Shown here: positions 33,314 through 44,958 of the stretch, piece after piece | Layout: each line of letters begins with the position of its first letter | Position numbering within the stretch: the first letter of the stretch is position 1 | NCBI GenBank assembly: GCA_014529385.2 | Contig: CM043963.1 | Span: forward strand, 68,889,412-68,953,411 | Length of the DNA stretch: 64,000 bases | Source of the DNA: Adiantum capillus-veneris | Lineage: Eukaryota > Streptophyta > Polypodiopsida > Polypodiales > Pteridaceae | Direction: 5' to 3' | Notes under the pieces: model-generated | The model's input: only the letters and a program-made list of their open reading frames with translations | What the model was told of the DNA's origin: nothing | Databases searched by the model: none | Made by a program: the position numbers and the translations under genes

Positions 33314-35704
33314 TATTAGGATTTAAACCTACTTCCATCCGATGCCTATGTGAACTACACCTTATGGTGCTACTCTCACACTTTAGTGGGAAACATGCCT
33401 ACACCTAGCATGCTACATGGAGTAGATCACACTTGTCTTAAAGCTCCTCATGCACATTACACCTAACTACCTATGTGGATGCATTAGCATCTGCCACCTC
33501 CACTACTTACATGTATCACTCTATCTATAAATGGAGAATCATTGTACAAATAATGCACCTAATCAACTTACGTAGTTTGTATTTGACTTGCTTGCATCAT
33601 TTTAATTAGCGTGTTAATTTAATGTCTTAGTTATGAACGCAACTAACTATTTTCCGCCTTAACTAAGCCTTACAAGTGGTATCATAGCAATTATTAGGCT
33701 CATTATTACCATTATTATTATTAGCATTATCATATCTTGCTTATGCACTATTGGGTATCATCTTTTTTTTTGGCACTTAATCGATCCAACGTTTTCGGCA
33801 TAATATATGTATTAAGTCTTTGCATATTTTTTGCGTTTTTTGGCTTGATTTTTCTCATAAATCTAAACCTCAACATTGAAACCAACGTGTAAAGATCCCT
33901 ATTTTTGCTTTTGATTGATTTCTCAAATACTCAATTTGAAAGAAATTATCTGGTACTAATCTGCCTTCTAATCTTGTGTGTGTGTGTGAGAGCACATTAA
34001 GTGCTCAGACTTTTATTGGTAAAAAGGGGCACCATCGTGTCCAACCAATCTTCAGACTCCGAAGTCCACAAAGCTATGTAGAGGCAAAAGGGGCTGTCTT
34101 GGTTTGCTTGCATGCCCAAAAGGAGGAAACCCATCTGCTATCGTTGCAGCTTACTCATGCATAGTGGCGTTGTCACAAACCCCACACACAACAGCCCGTT
34201 TCAAGATCGGAGTCAATTGCAGAACCCCTCGCCTTCACATTCTCGGCCTTCTCAAAACTGTAGCGCAACATTCAACTACTGCTCATCTTCTGTCTCAAAA
34301 CTCCCTCTGTAGTGCTCATCAACTCCTTTATTTCTGATGCCAGTGCTCAATCACGTGCCCTGCAGAGCCGTCTTTTGTGTAATGCCATGAGCCATCGACC
34401 CTCGACTCTCTACGCTCCCACCTCATCAAATATCGCTCAAGCCGCTGCACTTGCCCACTTCATCTCCTCCTCCTTGCCGACATGTCGCCCTTGCACATTC
34501 TCGATCTACTGCCTTACTTGCACACGCTCTGTCCTCTGATGTACCTAAACTGCCATCGGCGCCATCACAAGCCGGTCGCCCACTTACTGTACCCACTCCA
34601 TTGATGATTGCAGAGCTAATCCCGCCAACTTTTGCCTGCAGCGTGGGAGCTCGATACATGTCAAAATTACCATGTTCATAATTTTGCAAGCTCAAGTAGT
34701 CGTTCCCACTACAAAGGGACATTTTCAAGGACTCACACAACATCCCACGAGCTTCAAAACTCTGCCATAGCAACTGCTTGTAAGCGTGCAATCTCAAGCC
34801 TTTTACTCTTGTATTCTTGTATTTGGGGATCCAACCATGAGCTTTATGCTCCTTCAAAAAGGTTACAAGCCAAAAGCACAGCAAATGGCACATAATATGT
34901 ATGCAATACACACGCATGAAGTACATGTACACACAAGCACAAGTTCAGACACTGCTTATACCCATGTATATGGTAAGACCGCCCATAATCATGAGCACAC
35001 ACGAAATATGCACATTTATAATGTATGTATACTTTTCTGCTATGAAGGTCGCATCCTCGACAAAACAGACCAATGAAGAAAAAACATAAACACATGAAAA
35101 TGACAGCCAATGTGAGGACTACAACACACCGAATGAGGATCATATTATGATAAGGATGTACAACAATGGATCCCTAACTACTACACTACCTTCTACACTT
35201 GCATGATGTATTTGAATGTGAGCAAAACATGATGTATCCATTTTGAGAACCATGTTTATGTATCCAAATGTGAACCCATGCACCTACCTAAGGAAACCTT
35301 GTATGAACCATGACCTATTGCATCCATTGAGATCTAACCATGATGTATCTTAGACAATCTTAGGATAAAATGAGGTTTAAGAGGGAGATTGTTAGGATTT
35401 AAACCTACTTCCATCCTATGCCTATGTGAACTACCCCTTATGGTGCTACTCTCACACTTTAGTGGGAAACATGCCTATACCTAGCATGCCACATGGAACA
35501 GATACTTGTCCTAAAGCTCCTCATGCACATTACACCTAACTACCTATGTCAATGCATTAGCATTTTCCACCTCCACTGCTTGCATGTATCACTCCATCTA
35601 TAATGGAGAAGCGTGGAGAAGTTTGCATCATTTTAATTAGCATGTTAATTTAACGTCTTAGTTAAAACGCAACTAACTATTTTCTGCCTTAACTAAGCCT
35701 TACA
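33314..35704 (+). mobile_element. Non-autonomous LTR element D
   Basis: Two related LTRs: 33314-33674, beginning TATTAGGATTTAAACC and ending CCTTACA, and 35390-35704, beginning TGTTAGGATTTAAACC. They flank about 1.7 kb with no gag or pol. A PBS-like AGTGGTATCATAGC follows the left LTR and the polypurine tract AAGAGGGAGAT precedes the right LTR. The left LTR has about 45 extra bases relative to the right. The candidate target duplication is poor (TATCC versus AGTCC), so the element is old. A C-x2-C-x4-H relic near 34133 (CYRCSLLMH) may be the last trace of a gag zinc knuckle. Confidence 0.85.
33675..33689 (+). other. Primer binding site of element D
   Basis: AGTGGTATCATAGCA resembles TGGTATCAGAGC with one substitution, directly after the LTR end TTACA. 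Confidence 0.7.
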
Positions 35705-36533
35705 AGTCCTAATCACTCTAACCCTAACCCTAACACCATGGTAAAGCTAAGGCTATAGACCAATGCTAACCATTGGTGATTAAGGATACGTTTTCGCTAC
35801 CACCACTCCCAACAAGTGATATCAGAGCCTACGGTTCACCTCTAGGTCTCATCGTTTTTAAATTCTCATTTGCCCTAATCACAATCGTTGTTTATTAAGC
35901 TTGGGCATGCTCTTGACAATACCAAAGCTTAATTTATGGCATTTTGATTAGTGGCGCTTAATAATCTTGTGTGTGCGTTCAAATTTTTGTGTTTATTGTA
36001 CTCATTTTCAGCCTACATTATCGCATCAATATAACTCTCATTGTAAGCATCACTGCCTTGTGCAATTAGTGTGCCTTCAATGTGCTTCCCGACGCCATTC
36101 CATTGAACCCTCAATTGCTTAAATCGCACATTTTTTGGCCCTCCTACCAAGCTGTCAAAATCTATGTGTTTTCAGCTTCAAAACAAGCTCTTAGTCTCTG
36201 CATTGGACATAGATTAAGTGCACTTAATCATCAACTTATATTTGGGTGTGTGTGTGAGGTGTGTCTTCCTATCCTTTTGTGTGGGAATGCTTCTTTCTCA
36301 ATAGCCACTTAAAGGCCATTCGGCTTAACTAACCATGGAAATCGGGCGCTTCAATTCGATTAACATTCGGACTTTAAAATTTTCACCAAATTCTTCATCA
36401 ACTTTAATTGAGTAGAATGGGGTTCCGTAATCATCTTTCCCCCATCTCAGCAGGCTGACTTTATACGTTGGACAAATTCTCACAATAATTCTCACATTGT
36501 GACTTACCTCAACATCATGAGCTTCTGTGATCA
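35705..36533. other. Second LTR-end/PBS-like site; otherwise no gene
   Basis: CCCAACA followed by AGTGATATCAGAGCC at about 35808-35830 looks like another LTR end and tRNA primer site, suggesting element D inserted in or beside an older LTR. A short CCCTAA tandem (two to three units) lies at 35717-35736. No coding region is supported. Confidence 0.45.
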
Positions 36534-36627
36534 GGGAGGCACCGCATACCTAGCTAGGTACGATTGGGGGCAGGGGACCACCGGCCGCCCCACGGCATCG
36601 TACCTAGCTAGGTATGCGGTGCCTCCC
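36534..36627. repeat. Perfect 31-bp inverted repeat (hairpin), 32-nt loop
   Basis: 36534-36564 and 36597-36627 are exact reverse complements (GGGAGGCACCGC...). Each arm holds a self-palindromic core, TACCTAGCTAGGTA. The loop is GC-rich. It lies in the proposed USP intron about 270 bp past the exon-1 donor, and could be a MITE relic, a precursor-like foldback RNA or a cruciform. Confidence 0.9.
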
Positions 36628-36894
36628 TCCCATAAGCTCATGCTGTTATGCATTGTATGAAAAACATTGAAAAAGACTCCGTTTTCCTGCATGAGAAAAT
36701 CCCTAAATCCCCTTGTGATATCTAGAGTGCTTTGTATTTGCGTGGTATTAGCCTTTGCCCTTGTAGTGAGCCTTCCCCAAAATGCACAGCAGCGCACTCA
36801 AATCAATCGGCTCAGGGGTGCATGCATCAGCATTTACATTACTAATATGACTATGTAGAAAATAGTACTGTATATAGAAGGAGCTAGGGCTTAC

Positions 36895-37129
36895 TTGGGC
36901 CGGCGATCCAGCGCAGTGGGGGCTTCACGTGCAGGAGGTAGACATGCCCATTTGGAGGGATGACCTGATTATCAAGCGCCCATTTCAGTGCTCGGAGTCC
37001 TCTCTTCTGCTCGCTTCCCACACACACCCCAACCCTAGTGGGGAGTACGGGCGCTTCTGACACGATCATTGGGTATTCAATAATTTCTACCTGCTGCAGC
37101 TGCTGCATGTTGACGTCCGCCATCATCAT
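36895..37129 (-). CDS. Universal stress protein gene, exon 1
   Basis: The most credible start is the ATG at 37129-37127, first of three in a row (MMMADVN). The exon encodes 78 residues plus one base and ends at an A/GTAAGC donor (gt at 36894-36893). After a polar leader come VGVCVGSEQKRGLRALKWALDN and VYLLHVKPP. These are strand 1, helix 1 (the K-W-A-L-D-N signature) and strand 2 of plant USP domains, including those of U-box/receptor-like cytoplasmic kinases, where RF-IPTP-G normally comes next; here RWIAGP. The 1-base overhang fits exon 2 at 11400. A TATA-like ATATATAT lies about 45 bp before the ATG. Nothing equivalent to exon 2 was seen nearby. Confidence 0.8.
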
Positions 37130-38809
37130 ATTGCAGCCTTTACGGTTACTGTTAGTGTGCACAATATATATGTGTTTGCTTCAGCTGATCCAGTGCGTTG
37201 ACACTGTGTGTGTGTGCTGTGTGTGCGCGCGCGCGAATAGAAGGTATAGATACTTTGATGTGATGAGCGAGAGAGAATTTTGGGAAGAATATACGCAGCG
37301 AGCTGCATCCAAGCAGCTGCCCATCCGCTTCAAAGAGTCTGCTCTCTCTCTAAATCTCTCTCTTTTGACTTCCTTCTATCTGGAATGTTCCACTCTGGCA
37401 TGCGCGTTGATATCGCGGCATCCAAGTCAACGCGTGCCCCTAAAGCAAGAGCCGAGTCCCGCTATTGGCGTAAACCCGGGTCCGCCTACATATTTGTATA
37501 AAATAATCCTTGACAATAAAGTAAGAGCCTAGTCCCCCTATGGGCTCGGAGAGCATAGTCCCCCTATACTACGTTTAATGCATTTGTATCTTAAGGGTTA
37601 AAATGACAACATTGTGGTCACACTAATGAGGAGGAGATAGTACTTGTGACTAATAAGGAGGAGATACGAATTCTATATTAGTCTAAGAGAAGGTATACTT
37701 AATGGCTGTTAAAAAAAAATAAAAGGCTTTCTTGATATACTCAATGGCTCTTAAAAAGAATAAAAGGCTTTCTTGATGGCCCTAATGGCTTGAAAACATT
37801 AGAGGAAACAAAATTAAAAAGAAAAAAACAAATGTATAAGGTGCATTCTACCATCTCTATATTTATATTTATATGCACACAAAAAGTATTTTTACTTTCT
37901 ACCTCCATGCATGGTCTTTTCATGATTTTTTAAACTCACCCTTTACTTATGTACTCGATATGTTTTGAAAGGATTTTTTATTTTTCGAGATCGGGGAGAC
38001 CTAATTAAAATTAAAAGGTATTCCTAATGACTGCAAAAAGGTTAAAAGGTATTCCTAATTCAAAGATTTCATCAATAATAACAAAAAAGATGCGTTAGTC
38101 TATAGCATGAACAACAACAGGCAATGATGAAGCACGTACATTTGCAACAATATCAGCTAGACGTGAGAAGGACGGATACAACATAGAGAGAGAGAGAGAG
38201 AGAGAGCGAGAGAGCGAGCGAGAGAGAGGACACTTTAAAGAGAAAAAAACGTTAGAAAAAATAAAAGAGAAGAGAAACACAAATACAATGTGAAGTTTAT
38301 CACCTCTTTATATAAACACAAAAGGTCTTTTGATTTTTCACCTTTATATGTCTTTTGACATTTCACATCATCTGTCTTTTGATTTCCTAAGCTCACCCTT
38401 CACTAACACACTTAATATGTTGACTCCAGAAAAGGGCTTTCTTCATTTATTAGTAAAGCTAAAGCCAAAGTCTAATCTCACCTAGGAACAGTAGTCTTTT
38501 CTAGTCTTTGAATTCTTATAGGTTCACTAAGAGCCTGGTCTCATTATGGTTAAGAATATTAGTGGTATTTAAACTAATGCAAAGTCCCACATGTATTTGA
38601 AGACGGATATTAGAAGTATTTGAGTTTCCTTCTCCTCAAAAACAAGGAAGATCTTTTTGACTTGAAAGTTCTAAACTTGTAAAGAACATTTTCCTGCAAA
38701 GAGGGCCATCCATTGATTTTAAACGTATTTGCTTAATACGCACCATTTCTTTTGAATTAGAAGCACTACTAGAGTTATGTCTAAAAGCAAGGGTAGCTTG
38801 CCATGCTAC
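37130..38809. other. Upstream region of USP gene; microsatellites, no gene
   Basis: Contains a (GT)n(GC)n tract near 37205-37233 that would lie just upstream of the gene, and (GA)n at 38187-38227. Two copies of a TCTTGATA/TGGC..TTAAAAA..AAAAGGC block occur near 37700-37790. No coding region is supported. Confidence 0.4.
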
Positions 38810-39590
38810 TTTAATTGGAGTGTTTCTTCATCCCACTATTCATATTAATGCATAGGGGGCTCGGCCCTAAGGGATTGCGGCAAATTGTCGAGGAAAATGG
38901 ATTTGAGAGGTGAGCCAGGAAGGCATGGGGCCTCTGGTTGTGAGAGGTGAAAGAGAGACAAAATAGAAGACATCGATAAACGAAGAACAATGGAACCCAA
39001 CACAAGTGCTATTTCATTAAAAATAGAATAAAGTATACAGGAGAGGTCTTAGCGACCTCTAACAATCATCATGATGATAATAAGACCTTGAGCAAAGCTT
39101 AATCAATAGATTCAGGTTTGACAATCAATCCAAACCGCCGCTTGGATCCCAATCGATCATGATCTTGGAGTTTTCTCGTTGCATGTCCAAGCCCTCATAA
39201 CCGCATGCACTCGAGCTCCTCAATGAACATAGAATGGCCCTGCTCCAAACCTCAAAAACTGTTCGTTTGCTGCCGAGCTCACCCTTACTTCTCCAAAGCC
39301 TCACTTCTTCTTTGTCCTTAACACTCCAACACCAGTGATCATGCAAATTGCCCTTACATCCTTTTTCTTCTTTGAACATAAAACCCTAAATTAAATTCCA
39401 TGCAACTCGATGCTCTTGTATCTCCCATTTAAGATAAAGGGAACTGGAACATGTTAATCTCCACCAAGCCATGCCCTATATAGACCCTTGGCCTTCTAAA
39501 TATAGGGACCCCCTTGACTGCATGTCCATCCTGGCCCTTGGCCGTGACTGGTCCTACTTTTGTACTGACATTACTCCCCCCTTGGAGAAG
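38810..39590 (-). mobile_element. Gypsy-like 3' end and LTR remnant
   Basis: On the minus strand a short frame ends ..SRTKTLLQGGSNV, followed by a G-rich polypurine tract (CCAAGGGGGGAGTAA at about 39574-39590) and TGTCAGTACAAAAG. This is the usual transition from pol to LTR in plant Ty3/gypsy elements. The sequence below it behaves as LTR-type non-coding DNA with a CTTTATTC..TTTTTAATGAAATA region. The far boundary is not defined and no other gypsy domain was found. Confidence 0.5.
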
Positions 39591-40649
39591 AGTTTTCGTC
39601 CGCGAAAACACAAGTGATGGTATCTTCATAAAAACACTAATGTCTTCTACCGTAACATCCCTCATGGATCCAACGGTTCATTTGAGCGGAACCCGGTTCA
39701 GTAGGAGGTTCAATGAAACCAAGAGTAACATCTTGATTTTTTACATTGTTGTCCATTTATAACCATCTGATGGTACCAGTTCCTATCCAAACATAGTGTG
39801 TAGACTCCATTTAGAACGCTCATGAGCATGGTAAACGAGTTTATCACAACAAAGATGTACCAAAAAGAGTACCTCTCATCACTTTCCATGAAAGTAACTT
39901 GCTCACATAACTCATCAGCCAAGTTTAACGTCTGTGTGTGTGTGTGTGTGTGTGTGTGTAGGTCCCTGCAAGACAAATCTGACAGAGCATTGACTGTAGC
40001 CAGGTGTTGTAGAGACAGAGGGGGGAGGGGGCAGAGGTTGAGGAAGAAGCAGTAGAGCAAAGCGATGCAGCGAGGGAGGAGGGGTCGAGCACAACAAGGA
40101 TTGGGCGCAATGGGAGGAGCTAAACTGACGATAGGTGGAAAAGGAAACAATAATCAATGCAAATTTTTTTATTTATTTATATTGGGGGAGGGGTGTGGTA
40201 TATTTGAAAGGTGTGTTTTGAAAAAATTCATTTCTTTAATATTGTGTCAGTGAGGAGGAGTCGAGCATGGCGAGGACTGGGGGCGCAGTGGGAGGATTGG
40301 ACCTGACGATAGGTCGGATAGCAGCGATAGTTGAAGCATTTTTTCTTTCTTTTTTGGGGTGGGGAGGGGAGGTAAGGTATATTTGGAAGAGATCGTAACA
40401 TGTTGGGGCAATGAGCGAGAGTGTGGACGAACTGCTTGAGCATGCAAGGGCAATGAGCGAGAGAGTGGACGAACTGCTTGAGCATACAAGGGGTGGAGAT
40501 TGTGATGAAGGTGGGGGTTAGTTGATGACGGGATCTACAAGGGCCCGAGTTATTGCGGGAGCTTTGCCCTATAGAGACCCCGAGCTTGACTGAAGATGAT
40601 AAGGTGAGCTGTGGCCTTTTTTTTTCCCTCGGAGGTCTCAGGAGCATCT
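39591..40649. repeat. Local direct repeats and (TG)n before the large element
   Basis: (TG)n at 39932-39959. A segment at about 40070-40200 (GAGGAGGGGTCGAGCA..TGACGATAGGT..) recurs at about 40252-40385 with indels. A 39-bp unit with GACGAACTGCTTGAGCAT is repeated at about 40411-40488. No gene was recognised. Confidence 0.6.
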
Positions 40650-40682
40650 CATTAGGGAATTTCGGAGGTCATTTGGAGGGCC
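40650..40682 (+). repeat. Left terminal inverted repeat of the large element
   Basis: CATTAGGGAATTTC followed by GGAGGTCATTTGGAGGGCC. It matches the reverse complement of 57257-57289 at 31 of 33 positions. Confidence 0.88.
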
Positions 40683-40849
40683 TTCTAAGAAAATGTATTT
40701 TTTGCACTCTCTCTCTAGAAAAAATGGCAAATAATAGAGCTGGGTCTTTCATAGTAAAAGTTCAAAAAGTGTACTTTAAGTAGATTCCTTACTCTTCTGA
40801 ACATTCGTTCGTAGTGATTGAGGGATAATCCTCTTTTCAGTTGCATTGA

Positions 40850-43711
40850 ATGAACCTCGTCAATATGGAGGGAATGAGGCTAACATGGAGGGACAAAGGC
40901 GCAGCCGCTATTCACTTTCCATTAAACCTGCACATTTGGCTAATGGCGCACTCCTCAAATGGCACAAATGTTACCCAGAAACGAGCCAAATATCACCTTC
41001 ACATTGATTTGGACAATGAGTACCAACCATTGATTAAGCGCAGTAAAACAAACACACATATACCTCCTGCTTCCATAGACACGCTCAGAGCTCAGGGAGC
41101 TAAACACATAGATATCTGGACGAGAGGCTCTCTCTACCCTAAGAATCCAATGATTAATGCGTCTCCACCGTTTGTCAATCCTACAAGCTTATTGACCTTT
41201 GCTGGTGATGGAGAAAAGGGCCTTCTGGGCTTCTGGGTTATTGTAAATCTCTTACAAGAGAAGCTGAAACTTACAAGGGCATTCTTCAAGCTCAACAATG
41301 TGAGATATATTGTTCGCCTTTCACATTTACATTCTACAGATCAAGTTACCATTTTGCAACATAAAACAGAGGTACAAGAACTGAAAGGAAAGGTGCGAGG
41401 TTGTCAAATGAAGGACACCATCTTGGGTGGTCGTATCCGAAAGAAGAAATTGCGCAATCTTGAAACATTGTAGGTTGCATCAGGAGGTCTCAAGAAAAGA
41501 ATCCGAGCATTAAGGTGATGCTTCTTGGTTGGCTACATTGTTTTAGTTAAGTAATCTTTTTGTTTTTTCTTGTTATGCATTGTTTTCATGTGCCTAAATA
41601 GTGTTAGTGAAGCAAATTTTCTGTTATTTACTTATGCATTGTCTTCATGTAGAGATTCAATCTATCCTGACAAGGAAAACATTGACCCCAAAGCCAATAT
41701 AGGAAAGAGATTGAAGCCACTTATAAGTAGAAGCCTGGCAGCAGATATAGTACATGACAAGAAGTTTAAGGTCCTACAACGAAATGTAGTGGACCGCTTT
41801 ATTTCAGAGAACTCAGTGCCTGCAAAAGAGATACAAGGCACACTTGATTCACTTGGTGTAAGCAAAAGAGGATATTCGGCTATCCAAAAGTCTGTCTCAT
41901 CCATCTTTGTTAAGAAGGGTATAAAATCCAAACTTCTACCATCAGCCTCAAGTGTTTGGAAAGAGAGGCTTCAGCTTAACGAGGCACAAGGAGACTATCT
42001 TGGACAGCCCTTTCATATTAACGCAACTTACAGTGGCCATGGAGCAAACATGGCATATGATGAGTTCAATAATATTTTTATGGACCTGCGGATATTACAG
42101 AAGAGAATGGTGGAGTTTTACAACATCACATTTGAAGAGTCACGAGGGGTATTACATTTTGTGTTAAAACTGGATGAGTGTGAGCTTGTTAAGGAGAAAA
42201 AGCTAGAGCGTGTTACTATTACTTTAATGAATAGAGCCCTCTCAAAGTGTCCTAGTGATGATCCTTTATATTTTAGTGTTCAATCAGAATCTAACATATG
42301 GTGGCTTGGTGCGTTTGAGGTAAGCGAGATTCTCAGGTAAGCTCAAATGTTCACATCTACTTAAGTCTCATTTATTTTGTGTTGCAGGTAAAGAAAGAAG
42401 ATCATGAGATTCTATATTGGGTGTTCCATCAAACTAATATTTCGGAGGTGATTGATCGACAGACTAACCAGGGAGAGGTACTACGTCTAGATGGAAGGGG
42501 AGACTTTCAAGTTCAGTGGCATCTTGCAGGTGACCTCAAAACATTAAAGTGCATGTATAATTGTGGAATGGGTGCAATGGAAAAGTCGTCGTGTTTGTTC
42601 TGCATGGAGCCTGCAAAGGTCATGGACCCAAAGTGGTGGAGAAAAGCTTCAACACGTCACATTGAGGATCCTGCTTTTCGACCGGTTTTGAAAATACCAC
42701 TTGTGAATGTCCACATTTGTACAATGCATGCCCTTTGTAGAATTGTGGAGAAATTGGTCTACTTATATATCGGGTTTGCTTGGAAGATTAAGAACTCGGC
42801 AGAACGACAAGTAGCCCTGCAGTGTTTAGAAATGGTACTGTCGGATATGGGGCTTCATGGTGGCAATGTGAAAATCCAGTGGGATGAAAAGAGATCAATT
42901 GCTGAGAAGGATGTCCCATGCAAACCATCCATCGGTGGGGTGAAGGCACGAGGTTTTTATCTAAACCCCAAGGTACAAGAGATCCGAAGCTAACAAAACA
43001 TGGAAAAATATATAACACATCTTATGTTAGCAAGGTAGAGTATCAGAGCTGGAAAAAGCTACATATTGTAGTCAAAGACCAAGAGCCAACTACTCGTAAT
43101 GCGAAGGCTGAGGTTTGGCGATCAATAGACATCCTATTTTTGATGTGCGACAAAGATGACTGGTCACAAGGTGATATGAACAAGTTCAAGGAGAATCTCA
43201 ACCTTCTGAAAAAATCATTCAAGACAGCATGGACAGACACCTGGATTACTCACTACATGGTATTATCGTGTATTTCATTCTCTCTTATGTGCAAATATGT
43301 GAGTGTAAAACATTCTAACTAATCTTTTTTCATATCCAGCACATCATCTTCAATCATTTACCATATTTTATACAAAAGTATGGGAACCCGGCAATATGGA
43401 ATACCCAAGGGATGGAAAAGTCTCATTACATGCCGAGAAATGCTTATTTCAGGCACACATGACATGGTGGCTCTCGGATCAAGGTTAACAGTTTGAGAGA
43501 ACTATTTGAATGGTTCTATCGTAGAATCATTCATCGAATGCAGGCAAGAGAAGTCTTGGCAAATTCAGCAACAGCACAAGGCATCAGACATTTACAACAA
43601 CAAAAAGTTAAAAGATCAATGGCATACAACAACTCCGGAGCTCGTGAAAGTCAACGAAGGTGGAGAGAGACAATGGTGTATGTGAATCACAAGTGGAGAA
43701 AGATACTTTGA
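40850..43711 (+). pseudogene. Transposase-like gene, multi-exon, mildly decayed
   Basis: Exons inferred from phase-matched GT-AG sites: a first frame at 40850-41473 with a coiled-coil-like tail (linkage uncertain); 41653-42319 ending GAG/GTAAGC; 42388 onward, which shifts frame near 42970; then a segment to about 43258 ending THYM/GTATTA; then 43340 onward. Motifs: KLDECELV; W-H-L-A-G-DLKTL-K followed by G-M-G-A-M-E-K then CLFC (C-x2-C), a GDLK..C-x2-C arrangement I associate with RNase-H-fold transposases; HIIFNHLPYFIQKYG; and Q-GMEKSHY then a basic FYRRIIHR region. A TGA near 43460 (RHT-stop-HGG) looks like a decayed CGA. I do not recognise the exact superfamily. One frameshift and one stop suggest loss of function. 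Confidence 0.6.
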
Positions 43712-43774
43712 GTGGATGACATTGTACAAAATTTATGTAATACATGATCTTATACAATTGCTACTTGAAGTGTA

Positions 43775-44203
43775 TCAAGATTTTGAAGGTTCAATTTTGT
43801 TTTTTGGCACGTCACCCTTGTAACGAATCATGAGATGTTTGCCATACTCTAAAAGTTCATCTGGGTTTTGTCTACCAAGAGCTAGTGCCATTGCTGTGTA
43901 GGTGTAGTAATACGTTGCCCGACCACCTGTATAGCCCGGGCAGTAACCAAAACAATCTCTAGCAAACACTTTGTCCACAAGAATGACTTTATCTGCACTT
44001 TTGGGCAACACGGGTACACCCAAGAAGCGTGATAGTGTCTTGAATGTGTAAGTTGCTATTGAACCCTCTTGTGACATGGAATTGTGAAAAACTACTATCG
44101 GCGACTCTCAAAGCTTTGAAAGGTACTGCGCTAGGGCCGCATCCCTTCCACGATACTCTCGAGTCCGCCGCCGAAGGAAGTCATCCTTGTCAGCAATCCA
44201 AGA
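43775..44203 (-). CDS. Unrecognised minus-strand gene, 3' exons
   Basis: An exon starting at 44203 after acceptor GTGCAG encodes SWIADKDDFLRRRTREYRGRD. After a disruption near 44115-44130, the frame 43775-44077 continues (SPIVVFHNSMSQEGSIATY, GVPVLPKSADKVILVDKVF, GYCPGYTGG, YTAMALALG) to a stop. The composition is that of a real protein and not a repeat artefact, but I recognise no family. It may be the 3' end of the gene at 44349-45576, because a phase-0 donor (TCT/GTAGAC) near 44356 would join to 44203 in phase, with the (GA)n tract inside the intron. Confidence 0.45.
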
Positions 44204-44223
44204 CTGCACATATCATGTCAGAA

Positions 44224-44229
44224 GTGACA

Positions 44230-44300
<71 letters not shown>

Positions 44301-44310
44301 AGAGAGAGTT
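44224..44310. repeat. (GA)n microsatellite
   Basis: About 75 bp of GA repeats, probably inside an intron of the minus-strand gene. Confidence 0.9.
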
Positions 44311-44348
44311 ACCATGAAGCTCTCATCCTACAGAAAGAGGTTTTCCTG

Positions 44349-44930
44349 TCACAGGTCTACAGATGTAGTTGACCCCTGACCTAAATGGTTAAACCAATCC
44401 TCCACTTCTTTGTTACTTGTTGATGGTCTTAGGCTTTGTCTTATTGCTTGGAAGGTGGCTTCATCAGGTAGTGTCTCCTTGTATTTTTCAGCTTTCTCAA
44501 AGCATCTTCGGAGGCATTCCATTAGATTGCTGGATGTTTCCATTGCCTCATCATCACTACTATCCTCTGAAACAAATCCACTCCTCTCCTCTTGGACTCT
44601 GGAAATAATAGCCAGGGATAAATCCTCCCTTAAATAAAAGATGCTTTGCACATCATGTAAGAAGATATAGGTCCTGTCTCCAATCCTGAAGTCAAGCACA
44701 GAAGGCAACATCATCTGAGCATGCCTATCAGTGAAGTTACTGACATCCAATGGAAGTTTGATTTCTGTGGTTTTCACAGAGAGCATCTTACTTCTTTGTA
44801 CTTCAATTGCCTCAACCTCAAGGTCGACTGTATCTTCAACCTGCTCGACTTCTTGTATATGAGTTGTCTCCTCGCATTCTTCATCTGGTGCTGCATCCTG
44901 CTCCTCTAACACCTCATCAGGATTCTCCAT
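44349..44930 (-). CDS. Unrecognised acidic protein, middle exon
   Basis: 193 codons: an acidic N-terminus (EVLEEQDAAPDEECEET), then a folded-looking region (LPLDVSNFTDRHAQMMLPSV, FRIGDRTYIFLHDVQSIFYLREDLSLAIISR), then a helical charged C-terminus. The upstream acceptor CTGAACAG lies 15 nt before the ATG, so it may be an internal exon following 44959-45576. No family is recognised. It shares the element with the transposase on the opposite strand. Confidence 0.5.
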   Translation of the reverse strand: MENPDEVLEEQDAAPDEECEETTHIQEVEQVEDTVDLEVEAIEVQRSKMLSVKTTEIKLPLDVSNFTDRHAQMMLPSVLDFRIGDRTYIFLHDVQSIFYLREDLSLAIISRVQEERSGFVSEDSSDDEAMETSSNLMECLRRCFEKAEKYKETLPDEATFQAIRQSLRPSTSNKEVEDWFNHLGQGSTTSVDL

Positions 44931-44958
44931 GAGGAATCCAAACAGGCTGTTCAGGTAA

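Noticed and set aside
35717-35736. Telomere-like CCCTAA repeats
   Set aside because: Only two to three units, common by chance in CT-rich plant DNA, and not the usual plant CCCTAAA.
40411-40488. 39-bp tandem repeat as a possible transposon subterminal repeat
   Set aside because: It lies outside the left TIR and has no counterpart at the right end.
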